DNA of 64,000 nt from Cylicocyclus nassatus (Eukaryota > Nematoda > Chromadorea > Rhabditida > Strongylidae), in contig CATQJL010000316.1 of NCBI GenBank assembly GCA_958299035.1, positions 11,130,347 to 11,194,346 on the forward strand, written 5' to 3'. The position numbers and the translations under genes are program-made. Shown piece by piece: positions 11,590 through 22,365 of the stretch. Each line of letters begins with the position of its first letter. Position 1 is the stretch's first letter. Below the pieces are notes generated by a model. It saw only the letters and a program-made list of their open reading frames with translations, had not been told where the DNA came from and did no database searches.

Positions 11590-13560
11590 GATCTTCGTTT
11601 TTAGCTGTACAGTAGCTTCATGAAAAATTGAAAACTCAAACACTGTTACATTTCATATAAAGGATGCAATTACTTCGTTCCAACTTTTCCGAAAAGAGAA
11701 ACCGATTCTAGGTCTCAAACTCGCGTTCATTGTGGGTTTAACTTGTTCGAAAACGGGAACGACAATACAAAGTTCTTCCATAGCAGTGAACAACCCTATG
11801 AGAAGTCTCACTTCAGCTCATAGACTTCATCGAGCTAAGCAAAGGCTTGGAGCCTGTGTAAGAATATTTCTAGATCGAATCAATTTAAGAAGCACCTTTT
11901 TTTTGATAGAAAGATATTACTTTTAAAAATTCGAGCAACCCACATCAGGAACTGTTGTATGAGTTGTCCGGAAAACGATGTCGCATCGTGTCTCAATATG
12001 CAATATCGCAGCAGGGTGCGCACAAAAATAAGTAAATGGAGCATTAACCGATAGATCAGAACAAGCTCTACGAAATGAATCTCGCCAGGTTTCATTTGCG
12101 CGAAGTTTGAAGCCAAATTTCATATGGCACTAAAGATCTTTAAAAAAACGAAAAAAATCGTATCTCCGTTCAGGAAATTCCTGGGAACTCCTAACTTGCA
12201 CACGCATAGTCTCACTATACGAGACATTCGCATGCACATCTTTTGTTTTTCCATGGCCGAAAATTGAGAAAACGAAATTTGGCATAATTTTGCCAAAACA
12301 ATTCTGAGCTTCTCTCACATAAGTGAATGAACCCCTAACCATAACCATGAATTTTCAGCTTTAGACAAGCGCTAGTTTTCGGGATAAATTAAACTGTTTG
12401 CAAAAACCCGAAAAACGCGACATATTCGCACTTTTGAGCTATATTTATTTCTCGTACTGTAGCCATGGAAAAATACCACAAACTACACAGGTGAATGTCT
12501 AGAGCAGGGAGTACATGCCTGTGCGAATTGGAGATCCATAAGAAGTCCATGAGCAGGGATACGATTTTTCGGATATCTAAAAAAAATTTATATTTTGAAT
12601 TCGAACTTTATGGAGCACGTTTCCGCGGAATTTTGTAAACTATCTTGTTGAACTTGCTTTGTTCTATCAAATGATACTCCATTCGCTGTTTTTTGTGGTA
12701 ATTCAGTCGCGGTAGGATGCCAGGCGATATTATTTTCCGGATAACCTAATATTTTTATCATTAGTATTTGAAATGCACTTTGTATTTAACAAGAACCTGT
12801 GCCTTCCATTTAGGTTTCCAACTGAAATTACTAGTGATTGTACTTGCACACTTGTTGTCGGGCTGGTCCAAAAAGTTCGTTTGAACTATGTTGAAAAATC
12901 GTGAGTTTTTCAAAATGGCAGTGGTTTCGCTCAATAAATATGTCAGAAAGAGGAATTTAACAATGGCATATCGACAACTCTCTAAAACAAAGGCTGCGGA
13001 GATTGCTGGAAAATGAAAGGGAATGATTACTCGTACTTTAATAATGCCGACCAAGATCCAGTAATTGTTACAATGAAAAGCGGTCTAACATGAACTTCAT
13101 TCTATTAAATGAGCGCAGTGCTGAGCTTTCTGAGTAGCTACGCAAGGACAATGCAAAAAAAAACTCTCCGTCTTTACCCCTTCGAAAATCATAAATTTTA
13201 ACAGAAATAAGCAGGTTCAGACTTGATCATGATAAGGTCATTCTATTTTCGAAAACGGCAACGACAATACAGGGTTATAGCAGTGAACAGCACCTCCACA
13301 AGAAGTCTTACTGCAGCTCATAGAATCGTCGAGCTGAGCAGGATTAGTATCTCTAAACCGAAAATTCAAGAAGCACCTTGCTTGATAGAAGGACACTTAT
13401 CCTTGTATTATAGTTATCGCTGCCTTCTTTCACGTGTCACCAAGAATTTGTAAATTTTTCCAAAAAATCAAGGAACCCACATGAAGCGCTGTTATACTTT
13501 TATCATTAGTATTTTATTGAAACACACTTTGCATTAGCAAGAACCTGAACACAGGTGCGG
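11590..13560 (+). repeat. Gene C family, first and second diverged copies
   Basis: 11590-11870 and 13215-13350 align with 42430-42700 (shared GTTCGAAAACGGGAACGACA and a TAGACTTCATCGAGCTAAGC stretch). 12740-13060 aligns with 43890-44220, 41910-42250 and 55415-55640. A 3-prime splice-like site (TATGTCAG at about 12945) precedes a + strand frame starting with GCATATCGACAACTC, but it meets a stop after 17 codons, so this copy is decayed. 13495-13560 repeats the start of the same unit. No intact gene is claimed here. Confidence 0.5.
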
Positions 13561-13719
13561 AAAAATCAAAAGGAAGATAATTGCTCGTACTTCAGTAATG
13601 TCAACCGAAATCCAAAACAGCATGATTTTTGAAAAGTGCTTCTGCCACCAACAAATCTAGTTGACAGCGTGTTCGATTGGAGCTTGGCACTCAATGGGAG
13701 CAAACTTGACATTATTCAA

Positions 13720-14105
13720 GTTGGCGCCTTACTAAGGCATTTGATAAAGTTTGTCCTTGAAGTTACTGACTAAGTTAAGCAAAATCTGTGTTGGAAGTAA
13801 TTTGCTTTCCTGGTTGACATCTTATTCGCGCGATCGACATTTGACTGTAAGAATTGGACATTTTTACTCAAAAAAGTACTGCTGCACTAGTATGTAGTGT
13901 CCCTCAGGAGGGTGTATTAGTCTTTTGCTCTTTCTGATTTATACTCTCGACATACCTTTTGTTTTGAAAACTTCGTCAGCATACAAGTAAATATGCTGGT
14001 GATATAAAAATTTATGGAGCCGGTGATGAAAAAAAAAGCTGCAAAAGTTTAGTTGGCATTGCAAATAAATACAAGACTACAAAACTTGTTTCAAAATTAA
14101 AAGTA
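13720..14105 (+). pseudogene. CR1/Jockey-type non-LTR reverse transcriptase fragment
   Basis: Translation across frames gives a run of RT-like blocks in the right order: TKAFDKVCP (motif A region, Asp of the AFD motif), LLSWLTSYSRDRHLTVRIG, a CTS/VPQEGVL block equivalent to the conserved PQGSVLGP motif, LLFLIYTLDIP, and YAGDIKIYG in place of YADD. Frame changes and stops separate the blocks, so it is a dead, 5-prime and 3-prime truncated copy. It belongs to a different clade from the RTE element at 59182-62127. Confidence 0.65.
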
Positions 14106-14235
14106 GCTGACATTGAGTCAAACACTCCTTACGCGCTGTATATCACTTGAAAGTATAAGCAAAATAATCGTTGAGTTGATAGGTAAGTCTGCGCAACCCT
14201 TTTCCTTTACCGCAATACTGAAACTCATTTTACAT

Positions 14236-14600
14236 ACATATACAGGGCGTCTCAAAAAATGTCTACTGTTTGATTCGCAATCGTCTCTTGCATTAATGTT
14301 TTCAGCCGAGCTTTATGTGACATTCTGTAATGTAACTTCAATTCAGACTTCTAGTATGGAAAGGGCACCCATTGTTATTCGTTACTGTAAGGTTACGGGA
14401 GGAACTTCCAGCATCAAGGTGTCTGCAAGTTAGCAGCAACTTTGGATAATCTCCGAAACTAAAATTTGTTTTGTGGTAAGTTTTTAGAAAAACGCTGATT
14501 CTATCAAGTAACTTTATACAAATTTTCGACACAGTTGGGGACGTGTGAAGAGGTTTCCGAATAATTCATGAACGTTGTTTTTTTTGGTGTGCCTGGAATA
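14236..14600. mobile_element. Degenerate TIR element of the TACAGGGTGTCCC family
   Basis: It starts TACAGGGCGTCTCAAAAAAT and continues with sequence similar to the arms at 51921 and 63398 (TGTTTGATTCG for TGTTTGATCG). A weak, worn right end may lie near 14575-14600. The flank immediately to the left, …ATACATA, also resembles the flank of the 51921 copy. It is much more diverged than the other copies. Confidence 0.4.
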
Positions 14601-15890
14601 ATTTCCGAAAGAACGTTTACAAAAATGTGCGGGGCTTGTTCTTGAAAACAGCAGCCTCAATCAGCTTGATTATGAAATTTCCAGCTTTTTTGCAGACTTT
14701 TTATGAGGCAAGATTTATTTCCAATGTTACATCGCCGTCTTCAAAATCTCTGCCGTATTTTACAGTAAGAGAACATATCGTTTACATCTCTTACATACCT
14801 TCTATTTTCCGGGGTCACAGACTCATAAGTTAAATTGTTCGAGTCTCCCTCCCCCCACCCCTTCCCCCTCCCACAAAGATGAATGTCAAAAGAGTATCAG
14901 AGAAGGAGAAGATATGTAACTTAATGAAAAAAGCAAGGTAAACTATTGAAAGCTTAAAAGCTATAATAAGTTGGAAATATTGTTTTGCGCTACTGCGAGT
15001 CTGTTTTTCGCATCAGCGGTGTCGGTTCACATCTCGGTCTTGATTCGTACTTTTATGGTTACAACGTCGTATGAAAGAAAGCTGATTTTTTTCCAATGTT
15101 TTTATCAAGGGCAACCTTGTTTCGGGAGTGGCGATTGTTTGCGCCTTCGTCATTCGCAGCCTATACTTTCCGAAAGATTGGAAATTACTGGAACCGTCCC
15201 TAGGGCTAGCGCAATGAATATCAAAGAATTCCGTCATAACTTCACTTAATTCTTGAGATTATCCTTTCTCACAATCAGGAAATTTTTTTGTTCTCTTTAC
15301 TGCAGCAGTAACATCTGATCTACTATGAAAATGAAGTAAATTCCAAGTAAGATGTATATTACAATAACATGTGAAGTAAAAACAGTGTGATAAAAGGATA
15401 TCCGATGGGTAGTGTTTGATCAAACAATCTTTTCGAAGGAGAAGTTTTTGTTTAGACGATGATCAGAAACTATGTCAACTAGTAAGTTTCTTCTTGCATC
15501 CACTTGTTGGTCTTAACATTAGAGCTAAAAGCTGGGATTCTGATTGCTTTTTCGAAAGCACGATAATACTGTCATAATATGTATATTATATCAATGAATT
15601 CCAAGATCGTGAGAGCTGCCCTCGTATCAATAGCATCCCGATACAAGGGACATTCTTCTTATACTCCTTTGACACAACATTAAAGCATTCTTTCACAACA
15701 TGTCACCGAATTTCGTTATTAGTTTGGAAATCTCAAATTGTTTCGAGATGTTGATTTGTTTATTAAGTAAATCTTTATGCATAGTATACTTTGCAACAGA
15801 AATTTTTCTCTAGTGACTGAATATGGAGTGATTTCGAAATCCATAAATACCGACTAAACTAATATAGACTAACTTAGAGATTTGTAAGTT
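14600..15890. other. Segment with no supported gene
   Basis: AT-rich sequence with ORFs of 60-100 codons that lack motifs, conserved copies in this window or clear splice sites. A short C-rich run lies at about 14848-14872. I see nothing else that can be named. Confidence 0.5.
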
Positions 15891-15894
15891 TGAA

Positions 15895-16190
15895 TAAGCG
15901 TACCAAATAAATATCGAATGAGTATTCGAATGATTTATTCGAATATTTATTTGATATTTATTGACCGTATTTAAAACTTGTTGACATACCCACACGGTCA
16001 ATGGCTTTTCATCACACTCGAATATTTCGAATAATATTTTCATTCTAATATCAAGTCGTATTAGACATTCGAATGAAACTTTCGAAGAATATTCATTCAA
16101 AACCTCAATTTCCAAAGAATCGAGTGAACGAATTCTATTCGAAACTCGGATTATTCGAGTCCTCGAACTTTATTCGGTACCCCGTTTTCT
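15895..16190. repeat. TTCGAAT-rich low-complexity palindromic tract
   Basis: The palindromic heptamer core ATTCGAAT and relatives (ATTCGAATA, TTCGAATATT, TTCGAATG) occur many times in both senses across about 300 bp. The tract immediately precedes the left edge of segment copy 2 (about 16190), and a faint version (ATTCGAAAATTAAA) starts copy 1 near 388. Confidence 0.6.
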
Positions 16191-17480
16191 GATCGATTAC
16201 CCGAGTTTTCAAACTTAGTTCGAAAATTAAAATTTAAAAGGCTGTCTAATGAATGCGAATTATTCAAATGTTTTATTCGAATTGCACCGAGTTGTAATGT
16301 CCTCGTGACTGGTACCGCTTAGGTAGAATCAAGCTTTTGTGAGCGCAAAGATAAGGAAAATTAATTTGAGATGCAGTAGTTTTTGTGCTTGTTTGGATAA
16401 AAAGATGATTTACCTTTATGAAAAACCTGGTTTCATGCGATTTTTTGGAGCCGCTGTTGTGTGGAATCGGAGTGAGCATAAATTTTGTATGGCATACTCG
16501 TAGCAAGCAAGCCGCAGGTGCTAGTCTTCTCTTGCGCTTGTAGCTTTACGAGATTTTTATTGTTAGAAAATTCATGCATAGTTTCGCAAAGTCATCTTAT
16601 CAACTAAGAAAGAACAGCTTTACTCAATCTCAAAAAATTGTGCGATTTCATATTCAGCCCACAATCCTAAACAATCACACATCAGAACAAAAGCTTTTGC
16701 CGCGTTTACTCGTTAATAAACGTTCGAACAAGGATAGACAAACATTTTGCTCTACATTGTACACGCTCTTCTTTTTCTTTCCAGGGATTCAAACTTTTCC
16801 TCAAGTTTGGCGACTGCTCGAACATGTACGGAATGTCTTAATTTAGATTTATCTTTAAATTTTGTTCTTCTTATTGTTGTGACCTTCAACTTGCCGTTTT
16901 AAACTCTTAAGAGAGGTTAGGGAAGCAGATAGAGCAAACCTCAACCTTCGATCAAACAAATTTTCAGCATTGTAGGTGGTCTAGTCGCAGATCACACCGG
17001 GCTTCTGACCCAGTTACCTTTCCATGAAATAGGTGAGCCAATTGTGCTCAAAGTGTTTGTCTATCATTACTCTATGCGACAGGCATAATTTCGGAACCTT
17101 CTGAGGTTGAAAGTAATAAGAAACAATATATCCTTATTATTGAATAAAGATCAGTGCCAACAAGCTATATATTAATCACTTGCATAATTTCGTAAAGCGC
17201 AAACGCCGACGGAGGCGGCACGCGTTTGGTGCAGCTTTCGTGGCCGTTTCGAGATCTTGGCTTTGTCATTAAAATGTTTTGAAGATGTGCCAACGTTTTC
17301 ACTACAAACTTTTCAAGACAGCAATTTTCAACGATATGTATCGGTTTAAAAAAGAATAAGTGGCACAGAAATGGATCTGCTCTAGCTCGTACAGTCACAT
17401 CCATAATCTCAGATCACTAACTTGAAGTTGGTGGGAAACGGAACTTATCTACCCAACGAAGACTTGCCGCAACGTAGCTA

Positions 17481-17856
17481 TAGAGGTCATGAACTGTCAG
17501 CAACGTTATTAGCACCCAATTGTACCCTAAAAGAGCTCATCTTGCAATGCATGGAACCATGATTTTATTAAAATTTTGAACTCAAAGTTCAGATGCAATT
17601 CTTGTTCAGTGCGATAAAAATTAGTTTTTTTTGGAAACCAACAGTATATACGGGAACACCATTCAAGAAAATCTCTAAATATCAATTTTCACCTCAATTG
17701 GACGGAACTTACTACTGAACTTTGGGTTCGAGATTTCACGAAAATCTCGGTTTCACGTATTAGGACGATGAGGGTAAGCTACTGTCCGTGCAAAAATCAG
17801 CTCCACTACATGCAAACTGAATGCTGATTAGCGTTGCTGACAGTTCATGACCTCTA
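17481..17856. mobile_element. 376-bp TA-flanked MITE
   Basis: The ends TAGAGGTCATGAACTGTCAG and CTGACAGTTCATGACCTCTA are perfect inverted repeats of at least 25 bp, extending to CAACG. TA flanks both sides (17479-17480, 17857-17858). No coding potential. It lies directly next to the Harbinger-type element at 17864. Confidence 0.8.
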
Positions 17857-18082
17857 TAACTAACAAGGGAAGGAAGGTTGGTCGAAGTGGCCTTTTGAAA
17901 TGAGGTGTATACCGCCTTGTAGAGCTTGTAACACTGATTCCAAATCTACCTTTGCTATCTGCTGCGGGCTTCTGGGCGAGGAGTTATGAAGGTTTCTGTG
18001 AGTAAAAATCTGAATGCAAAAATAGGGTAAAATCAGTCGTAACCTTTTCCCAATGTTCAAATGAGGCAGCAGCGAATTGGTA

Positions 18083-18297
18083 ATATCTGCTCCAAGACGA
18101 AGGCGGTCGCCCAAATAGGTTGAAAGCATGCGAGGCTGCAGCGCGCGGGCAATTGTCAACCACAGGTCGCGCGCACGCTCAGTCAGCGGTCGCTCACGGG
18201 AGCGTACGCGCGACCCGTGGTTGACAATTGCCCGCGCGCTGCAGCCTCGCATGCTTCCAACCTATTTGGGCGACCGCCTTCGTCATGGAGCAGATAT
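18083..18297. mobile_element. 215-bp near-perfect palindromic element
   Basis: The arms start ATATCTGCTCCAAGACGAAG and end inverted CTTCGTCATGGAGCAGATAT, pairing over about 95 bp with a short GC-rich loop (about 18178-18205). TA flanks both sides. It is absent from the related element at 24660-25115. The two mirror-image ORFs beginning MRGCSARAIVNH are arm by-products. Confidence 0.85.
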
Positions 18298-18382
18298 TAT
18301 GTTTGAATCAAGAATATCTGTTGCACCGAGTGACCCGACTACCAACTAAACCCAATAAAAAATGTCAAGACTGATTTTAGCC

Positions 18383-18816
18383 GGGTATATGTCAAGAATA
18401 ACGATAGGTGGCAATAGTGGCACCCTGAGTGCCCGGGTGTCAATAAACGGTGCACTGGTAGCACCGCCACAGCAGCGGACGATCTTACGCAGGCTTTACA
18501 TTTTGAAGCGGTAAATGCCCAAAACTTTGTTTTTCTTCAAAAATGCTTTATGTTAAGGCTTCTGCTATTTTTTAAAGATGGAAGTAATCAGCAATCACAT
18601 CGCTATAAACATGCGATAGAAATGTTTTGGGCTCAATCCAGCATGTGAAATGCGTAAGCTTGTTTGGTCGTTGTAGAAAACGATTTTCAATGAAGAGAAC
18701 TGAAGTTTGAATAATTGCTCTCAACTTCATGAATGAGTGAGGGTGGGCTGTTCTGCGCGCGCGAGCAGCTGGCAGCTAGCGGCTGGCAGAGCTATCGTTA
18801 TTCTTGACCGCCACCC
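18383..18816. mobile_element. Mutator-type MITE with 9-bp target-site duplication
   Basis: The ends are GGGTATATGTCAAGAATAAC and, inverted, GGGTGGCGGTCAAGAATAAC, both continuing GATAG. The perfect 9-bp repeat ATTTTAGCC flanks it (18374-18382, 18817-18825), and the related element at 24660 has a single ATTTTAGCC there. A 9-bp duplication fits Mutator-like elements. It has no transposase. Confidence 0.8.
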
Positions 18817-19937
18817 ATTTTAGCCTACTCTTGCGTTCAGATTTTTACTCACAAAAACCTCCATAACTTCTCGACCAGAAGCCCGCAGCAGATAGCAACG
18901 GTAGATTTGGAATCAGCGTTCCAAGCTCTACAAGGCAGTATACATCACATTTCAAAAGACCACTTCGACCAACCTTCCTTTCCTTGTAAGTGGTGGCAAA
19001 TCTTCGGGTAGATAAGTTCCCTCACCTGAAATTGTTATGTTTTAAAGACTGATTTTCCGATAGCAAATTTGCTTTAAGTGGTTGCTATCTCATCTTCTGC
19101 TAAATCAAGGATTTCGCCAAAATATTAGGTAAAAGCTGTGGTTTTTCTACAGCCGAATTGTCTTGTTGGCAAATCTGTTGGTATGTGCTGTACTTCTATT
19201 TGGCATGTGCCCACCCGAAAGCCCTCTGTACGAGCGGAAATCAATTTCTACTTTTTCTTTTATTATTGTCTCATAATTTTTTTACCGCTTTTACTACAAC
19301 CGCCGTATTTTCGTATCTTTCGTTCATCTATTGTGGTTTGAGTATTCGACAGGGCAAAGCAAGCTCTACAAGATGGCTATCAAAAGTCTGCCCAAATCGA
19401 TACCACGTCAAGTTTTGAGCTGAAATCTGATAGTAATCAAAAGCGAACTTTTGTGTCAAAATTCCTATCTCCTCCCCAAAGTGGCTAAAAAATTCCTCAT
19501 TTATCCTAGCATATGCTTGACATATCGCACATAATGTACACTTTCCGATTATTTCCATGGTTAAAATAAAGAAAAAAATGAATGAGGTAAAATGGCAAAC
19601 TCCACCCTTGGATGTCCTGAGCTCTTCCCATGCATGTGATTATATGTCTCATACATACAGAAGTACAATCATGTATTTGCATCCTTTGTAGGTGCCTCAA
19701 TTATTGAGAAATGCTGATGTTCAGGGTAAAAACGGTAAGAAATTATTAGACACCCTATTAGTTACTCGTATCTGTGAACTCCTGCTTAACCACATATGTA
19801 TGATAAGTAATAAACACGTGCCAAATTTGTTGGAACCTACATTTTACTATATTATTACTTGCTGTCATAATATTTTCAATACATGTTTATTTTCAACATG
19901 TGCTTGTAATCGGTGATGATATCTCACTACGCTTGAC

Positions 19938-21689
19938 CTATGCTGGAACTATGCCAGATTTCATAGTTCCGTGGCTTTCTTTGTCTTGGGGAGGTGGAGG
20001 TGGGGCTAATTCTTTTTCAGCAGCAGGCGCGGAATGGGGAGGTGGATCCCGCTCTTCTACCTCTCTTTCAGGCAAACCAGATCTGCCTAGGTCACTTCTA
20101 TCGCTAGGCGGGTATTGTTGGCTTGGTCCTTCCTTGCCAACAGACGAAGTGTTTCCAAGTGATTCTCCCTCCTGGGGACCGGCAGATTGACTATGTGCGT
20201 TTTTCGAACCGGAAGGTAGGCTCTGTTCGCCGCCTTCTTCCCTAATGGGAGGACCAACAGATGGATTCTCGTTTGTCATCTCGGAACCGCTAGGTGGTTT
20301 CGGTAAGTCTTGCCCTTTGAGGGAATCGGCAGATTCGCTCTCTCCGGGGTGCTTAGCAGGTGGGGCTAATTCTTTCCCAGGGGCAGGCGCGGAATGCTCG
20401 TGCTCGCTTCCTTTCTCCTGGTGCTGCCTCTTCGTTTGACAGGGTTCTTTCTTCGATGGACAATCTTTCTTTTCCTTCTTATCTTTCTTGTGCTTCTTTC
20501 CCTTCTTTCCTCCTTTATTGGGCGAAAATATGGTGGCGCATGTGACCTTGGGTCCGAAGTGCGAGCAACCAAGAAGAAGAGTTTTAGGTCCTTTTTTATC
20601 CTAAAATGAAACGGTTTGTTGCTGCTCATTACCATGGATTACAGCGTTAAAATCGATTTATTAAGCGAGAAAGTTCGGTATAACGTAGACTTTGAGCAGA
20701 TCGGAAAATTAGTTTGGACGCGCATGCATTAGAAAAGTATTGACCGTGCGCTATAGAGGTGATTTAAACACACAGCTCAATATGGTTCATGGCTGTTGCG
20801 GCGACGAGCAGCATTTGAGCCGTGCGTCGCATAGTCCGTGCGGTTGGTGAATTACTCGTACTGATCAAACGTTTTACTCATGCCAAAACGATGCTAACCG
20901 AATCGGAAGGGTACAATGATTTGCAAAAAATTATATCGAAATTGTTTTCTACTTACCCCATATTTATCGAAATATCCTTGCAGGAGATGTGCCATATCCG
21001 CGTAGCCCCGTCGATCTCTGTATAACTGCATAAAATCATTGAAAAAAGTTTTTTTTTGAGAACTTACCGTCCAACGTCCATTGTCTCATATGTGAAACCA
21101 CATTCGAGAGCCCGCGGAATTTCCTTTTTATTTAACACAGAGCAGGCAACATGTTGCAAATTAGGCAAAGGAATCTGAAGCAAGGTTCGTTTTGAATTAA
21201 GTATTGATTCTCAGCGGGTTTCTGGTGTGAAAACTGAAAAATCAAGGCTCCGTAGTAGTAGTTTCACATAGATTTCAATTCTACTCCTCTCGCTCACTAG
21301 TAAAAAGATCGAATTAAAACGCCCGTTGTTCATTGTTTTATCTCAAATGTGTTACTCCGGCAGGTAATCAAGTCAACTTATACGTTTTTGTGTTGACTTG
21401 AGTCATAGCATCGCAATACATCAGACCAACCATTTGTAGACCATTCCTGAAATTTTGCCCGACCAATGTCTCGGTTGTTTTCGAAAAGTTGCCCGTGATC
21501 GACACGGTTTCCACACATTCTTCATCAATGTATAGCTTGTAATCGATTTTATTTTTGCAGTTTTCTCCAGTTTCTGGACTTTTTTTCGACAGCACCGTCT
21601 CTATCAGAATCTGACCAAAAATACATATCTCAAAGCGTGAAAATCAAATTCTTCGAACTTACAAGAAGTGAGAAAATGTAACGGCGCAT
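19938..21689 (-). CDS. Gene A, copy 2: five-exon, probably secreted protein with Lys/Pro/Ser-rich tail
   Basis: Proposed exons on the minus strand: 21663-21689 (ATG at 21689; MRRYIFSLL, donor GTAAGT), 21610 down to at most 21368 (TTTTGGTCAG acceptor; ILIETVLSKKSPETGENCKN, then YKLYIDEECVETVSITGNF), 21068-21174 (CTTGCTTCAG acceptor, 35 open codons: IPLPNLQHVACSVLNKKE, then ALECGFTYETMDVG; donor GTAAGT), 20957-21017 (TTATACAG acceptor; RDRRGYADMAHLLQGYFDKYG, donor GTAAGT) and 19938-20600 (ATTTTAG acceptor; 220 codons). The last exon begins DKKGPKTLLLGCSHFGPKVT, has a Lys block (KKGKKHKKDKKEKKDC) and a long Pro/Ser/Glu tail to the stop. The short hydrophobic start suggests a signal peptide. Exons 3-5 join in frame; the junction of exons 2 and 3 is unresolved, because exon 2 reads to a TGA at 21368-21370. 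Family not recognised. A TATA box lies just upstream and the gene is head-to-head with gene B. Confidence 0.6.
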
Positions 21690-22070
21690 TGGCTTGTCTG
21701 CTGCTTGTGTACTCACGATCCCTTTTATAGGATTTGATGAGCGCTTGGAATTGCCTGATTGTGTCGTACTAAATTTGTTCTTTTCAAATGAATTTTGGAC
21801 TGAGAACACTTAGACTATTACAGCACTGGTTTTTTGGTGAACTTCCAATGAACTTTGAAAATGTGTAAATGTTTTTGAACAAAACTCAGCATTTATGTAC
21901 AGCTCAATTCTAGCAAAGACAATGTGCCACTGACTGTGGACACTGCCGAGTTCTTCAGATCAAGCGCACTTTCATCCTTCTCATTCTTCTCTTTTTTGAG
22001 CCTAACTCAAGCGGTAAATTTCTTGGCTCGGCACGATTTTACTATCTTGAGTCTGGCAAAATGAGCCAAA
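21690..22070. promoter_or_regulatory. Divergent promoter region between gene A and gene B, copy 2
   Basis: About 380 bp separate the minus-strand ATG at 21689 from the plus-strand ATG at 22071. On the minus strand CCTATAAAAGGGATCG (21721-21732) puts a TATA box 35-40 nt upstream of the gene A start. 21735-22010 is a single diverged copy of the 252-bp unit that is repeated six times in the equivalent place of copy 1 (shared ACAATGTGCCACTG and CAAAACTCAGCA). A shared bidirectional promoter is an inference from layout. Confidence 0.5.
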
Positions 22071-22250
22071 ATGACCAGATTTGGTATGTTAACTTTTATT
22101 TCCTTATAGTTAGTCGAATGCTAATGCTCTATGTTTTTTACATGCTTGTCAGCTGGGGCGCCCTAAGTAAGAAAAGTAGTAATGATCATGATTTGCAGAC
22201 AGAAATGATATACTACGATATGCCTTTGATAGTAAATTGCGCGAAAGAAA
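22071..22250 (+). CDS. Gene B, copy 2: first two exons of a small secreted-type protein
   Basis: Exon 1 is 22071-22108 (MTRFGMLTFISLY across the junction). The intron has a GTTAGT donor and CTTGTCAG acceptor, 44 nt long. Exon 2 is 22153-22250 (WGALSKKSSNDHDLQTEMI, then YYDMPLIVNCAKE) ending at a GTAAGAG donor. Copy 1 encodes a matching peptide with the same tripeptides WGA, HDLQ, YYDM and NCA. Immediately after the donor, from about 22258, a 3.1-kb inverted-repeat element occupies the intron. The next exon, intact in copy 1 (7927-8051), is found at about 25574 but meets TAA after four codons. The single 125-codon frame 22061-22438 is not the gene: it runs through the intron and into transposon DNA. 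Function unknown; a start at 22061 in another frame is less likely. Confidence 0.5.
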
Positions 22251-22365
22251 GTAAGAGTTCTCATAAGTTTCAGTTTCATCTAACTGCAATGAATCGTACA
22301 CTTGCTGATTCTATAGAAGCAGGGTACCATTCATTAGAGCAAAGCAAGCTCTATGAGATAGCATA

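Larger units (their letters stand above)
17864..18986. mobile_element. PIF/Harbinger-type MITE, filled copy
   Basis: The ends are CAAGGGAAGGAAGGTTGGTC and, inverted, CAAGGAAAGGAAGGTTGGTC. It is flanked by TAA on both sides (17861-17863, 18987-18989), the 3-bp TWA duplication typical of PIF/Harbinger. The empty copy at 24660-25115 is 456 bp; this one is 1123 bp because two further elements (18083-18297 and 18383-18816) sit inside it. Confidence 0.8.
17442..19033. mobile_element. Outermost shell of a nested MITE cluster
   Basis: GGAACTTATCTACCC near 17450 pairs with GGGTAGATAAGTTCC near 19015, and the neighbouring bases (GAAGACTTGCC / GGCAAATCTTC) extend the inverted repeat to about 40 bp. The flanks TTGAAGTTG and CTGAAATTG may be a worn 9-bp target duplication. 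Removing this shell restores alignment with copy 1 near 2870. It contains four other elements listed separately. Confidence 0.55.

Noticed and set aside
11164..11643. Overlapping ORFs of 87-159 codons on both strands
   Set aside because: They lie in a GC-rich inverted-repeat element; open frames in several phases at once are a composition effect.
18128..18349. Mirror ORFs beginning MRGCSARAIVNH
   Set aside because: Both come from the arms of a 215-bp palindrome.
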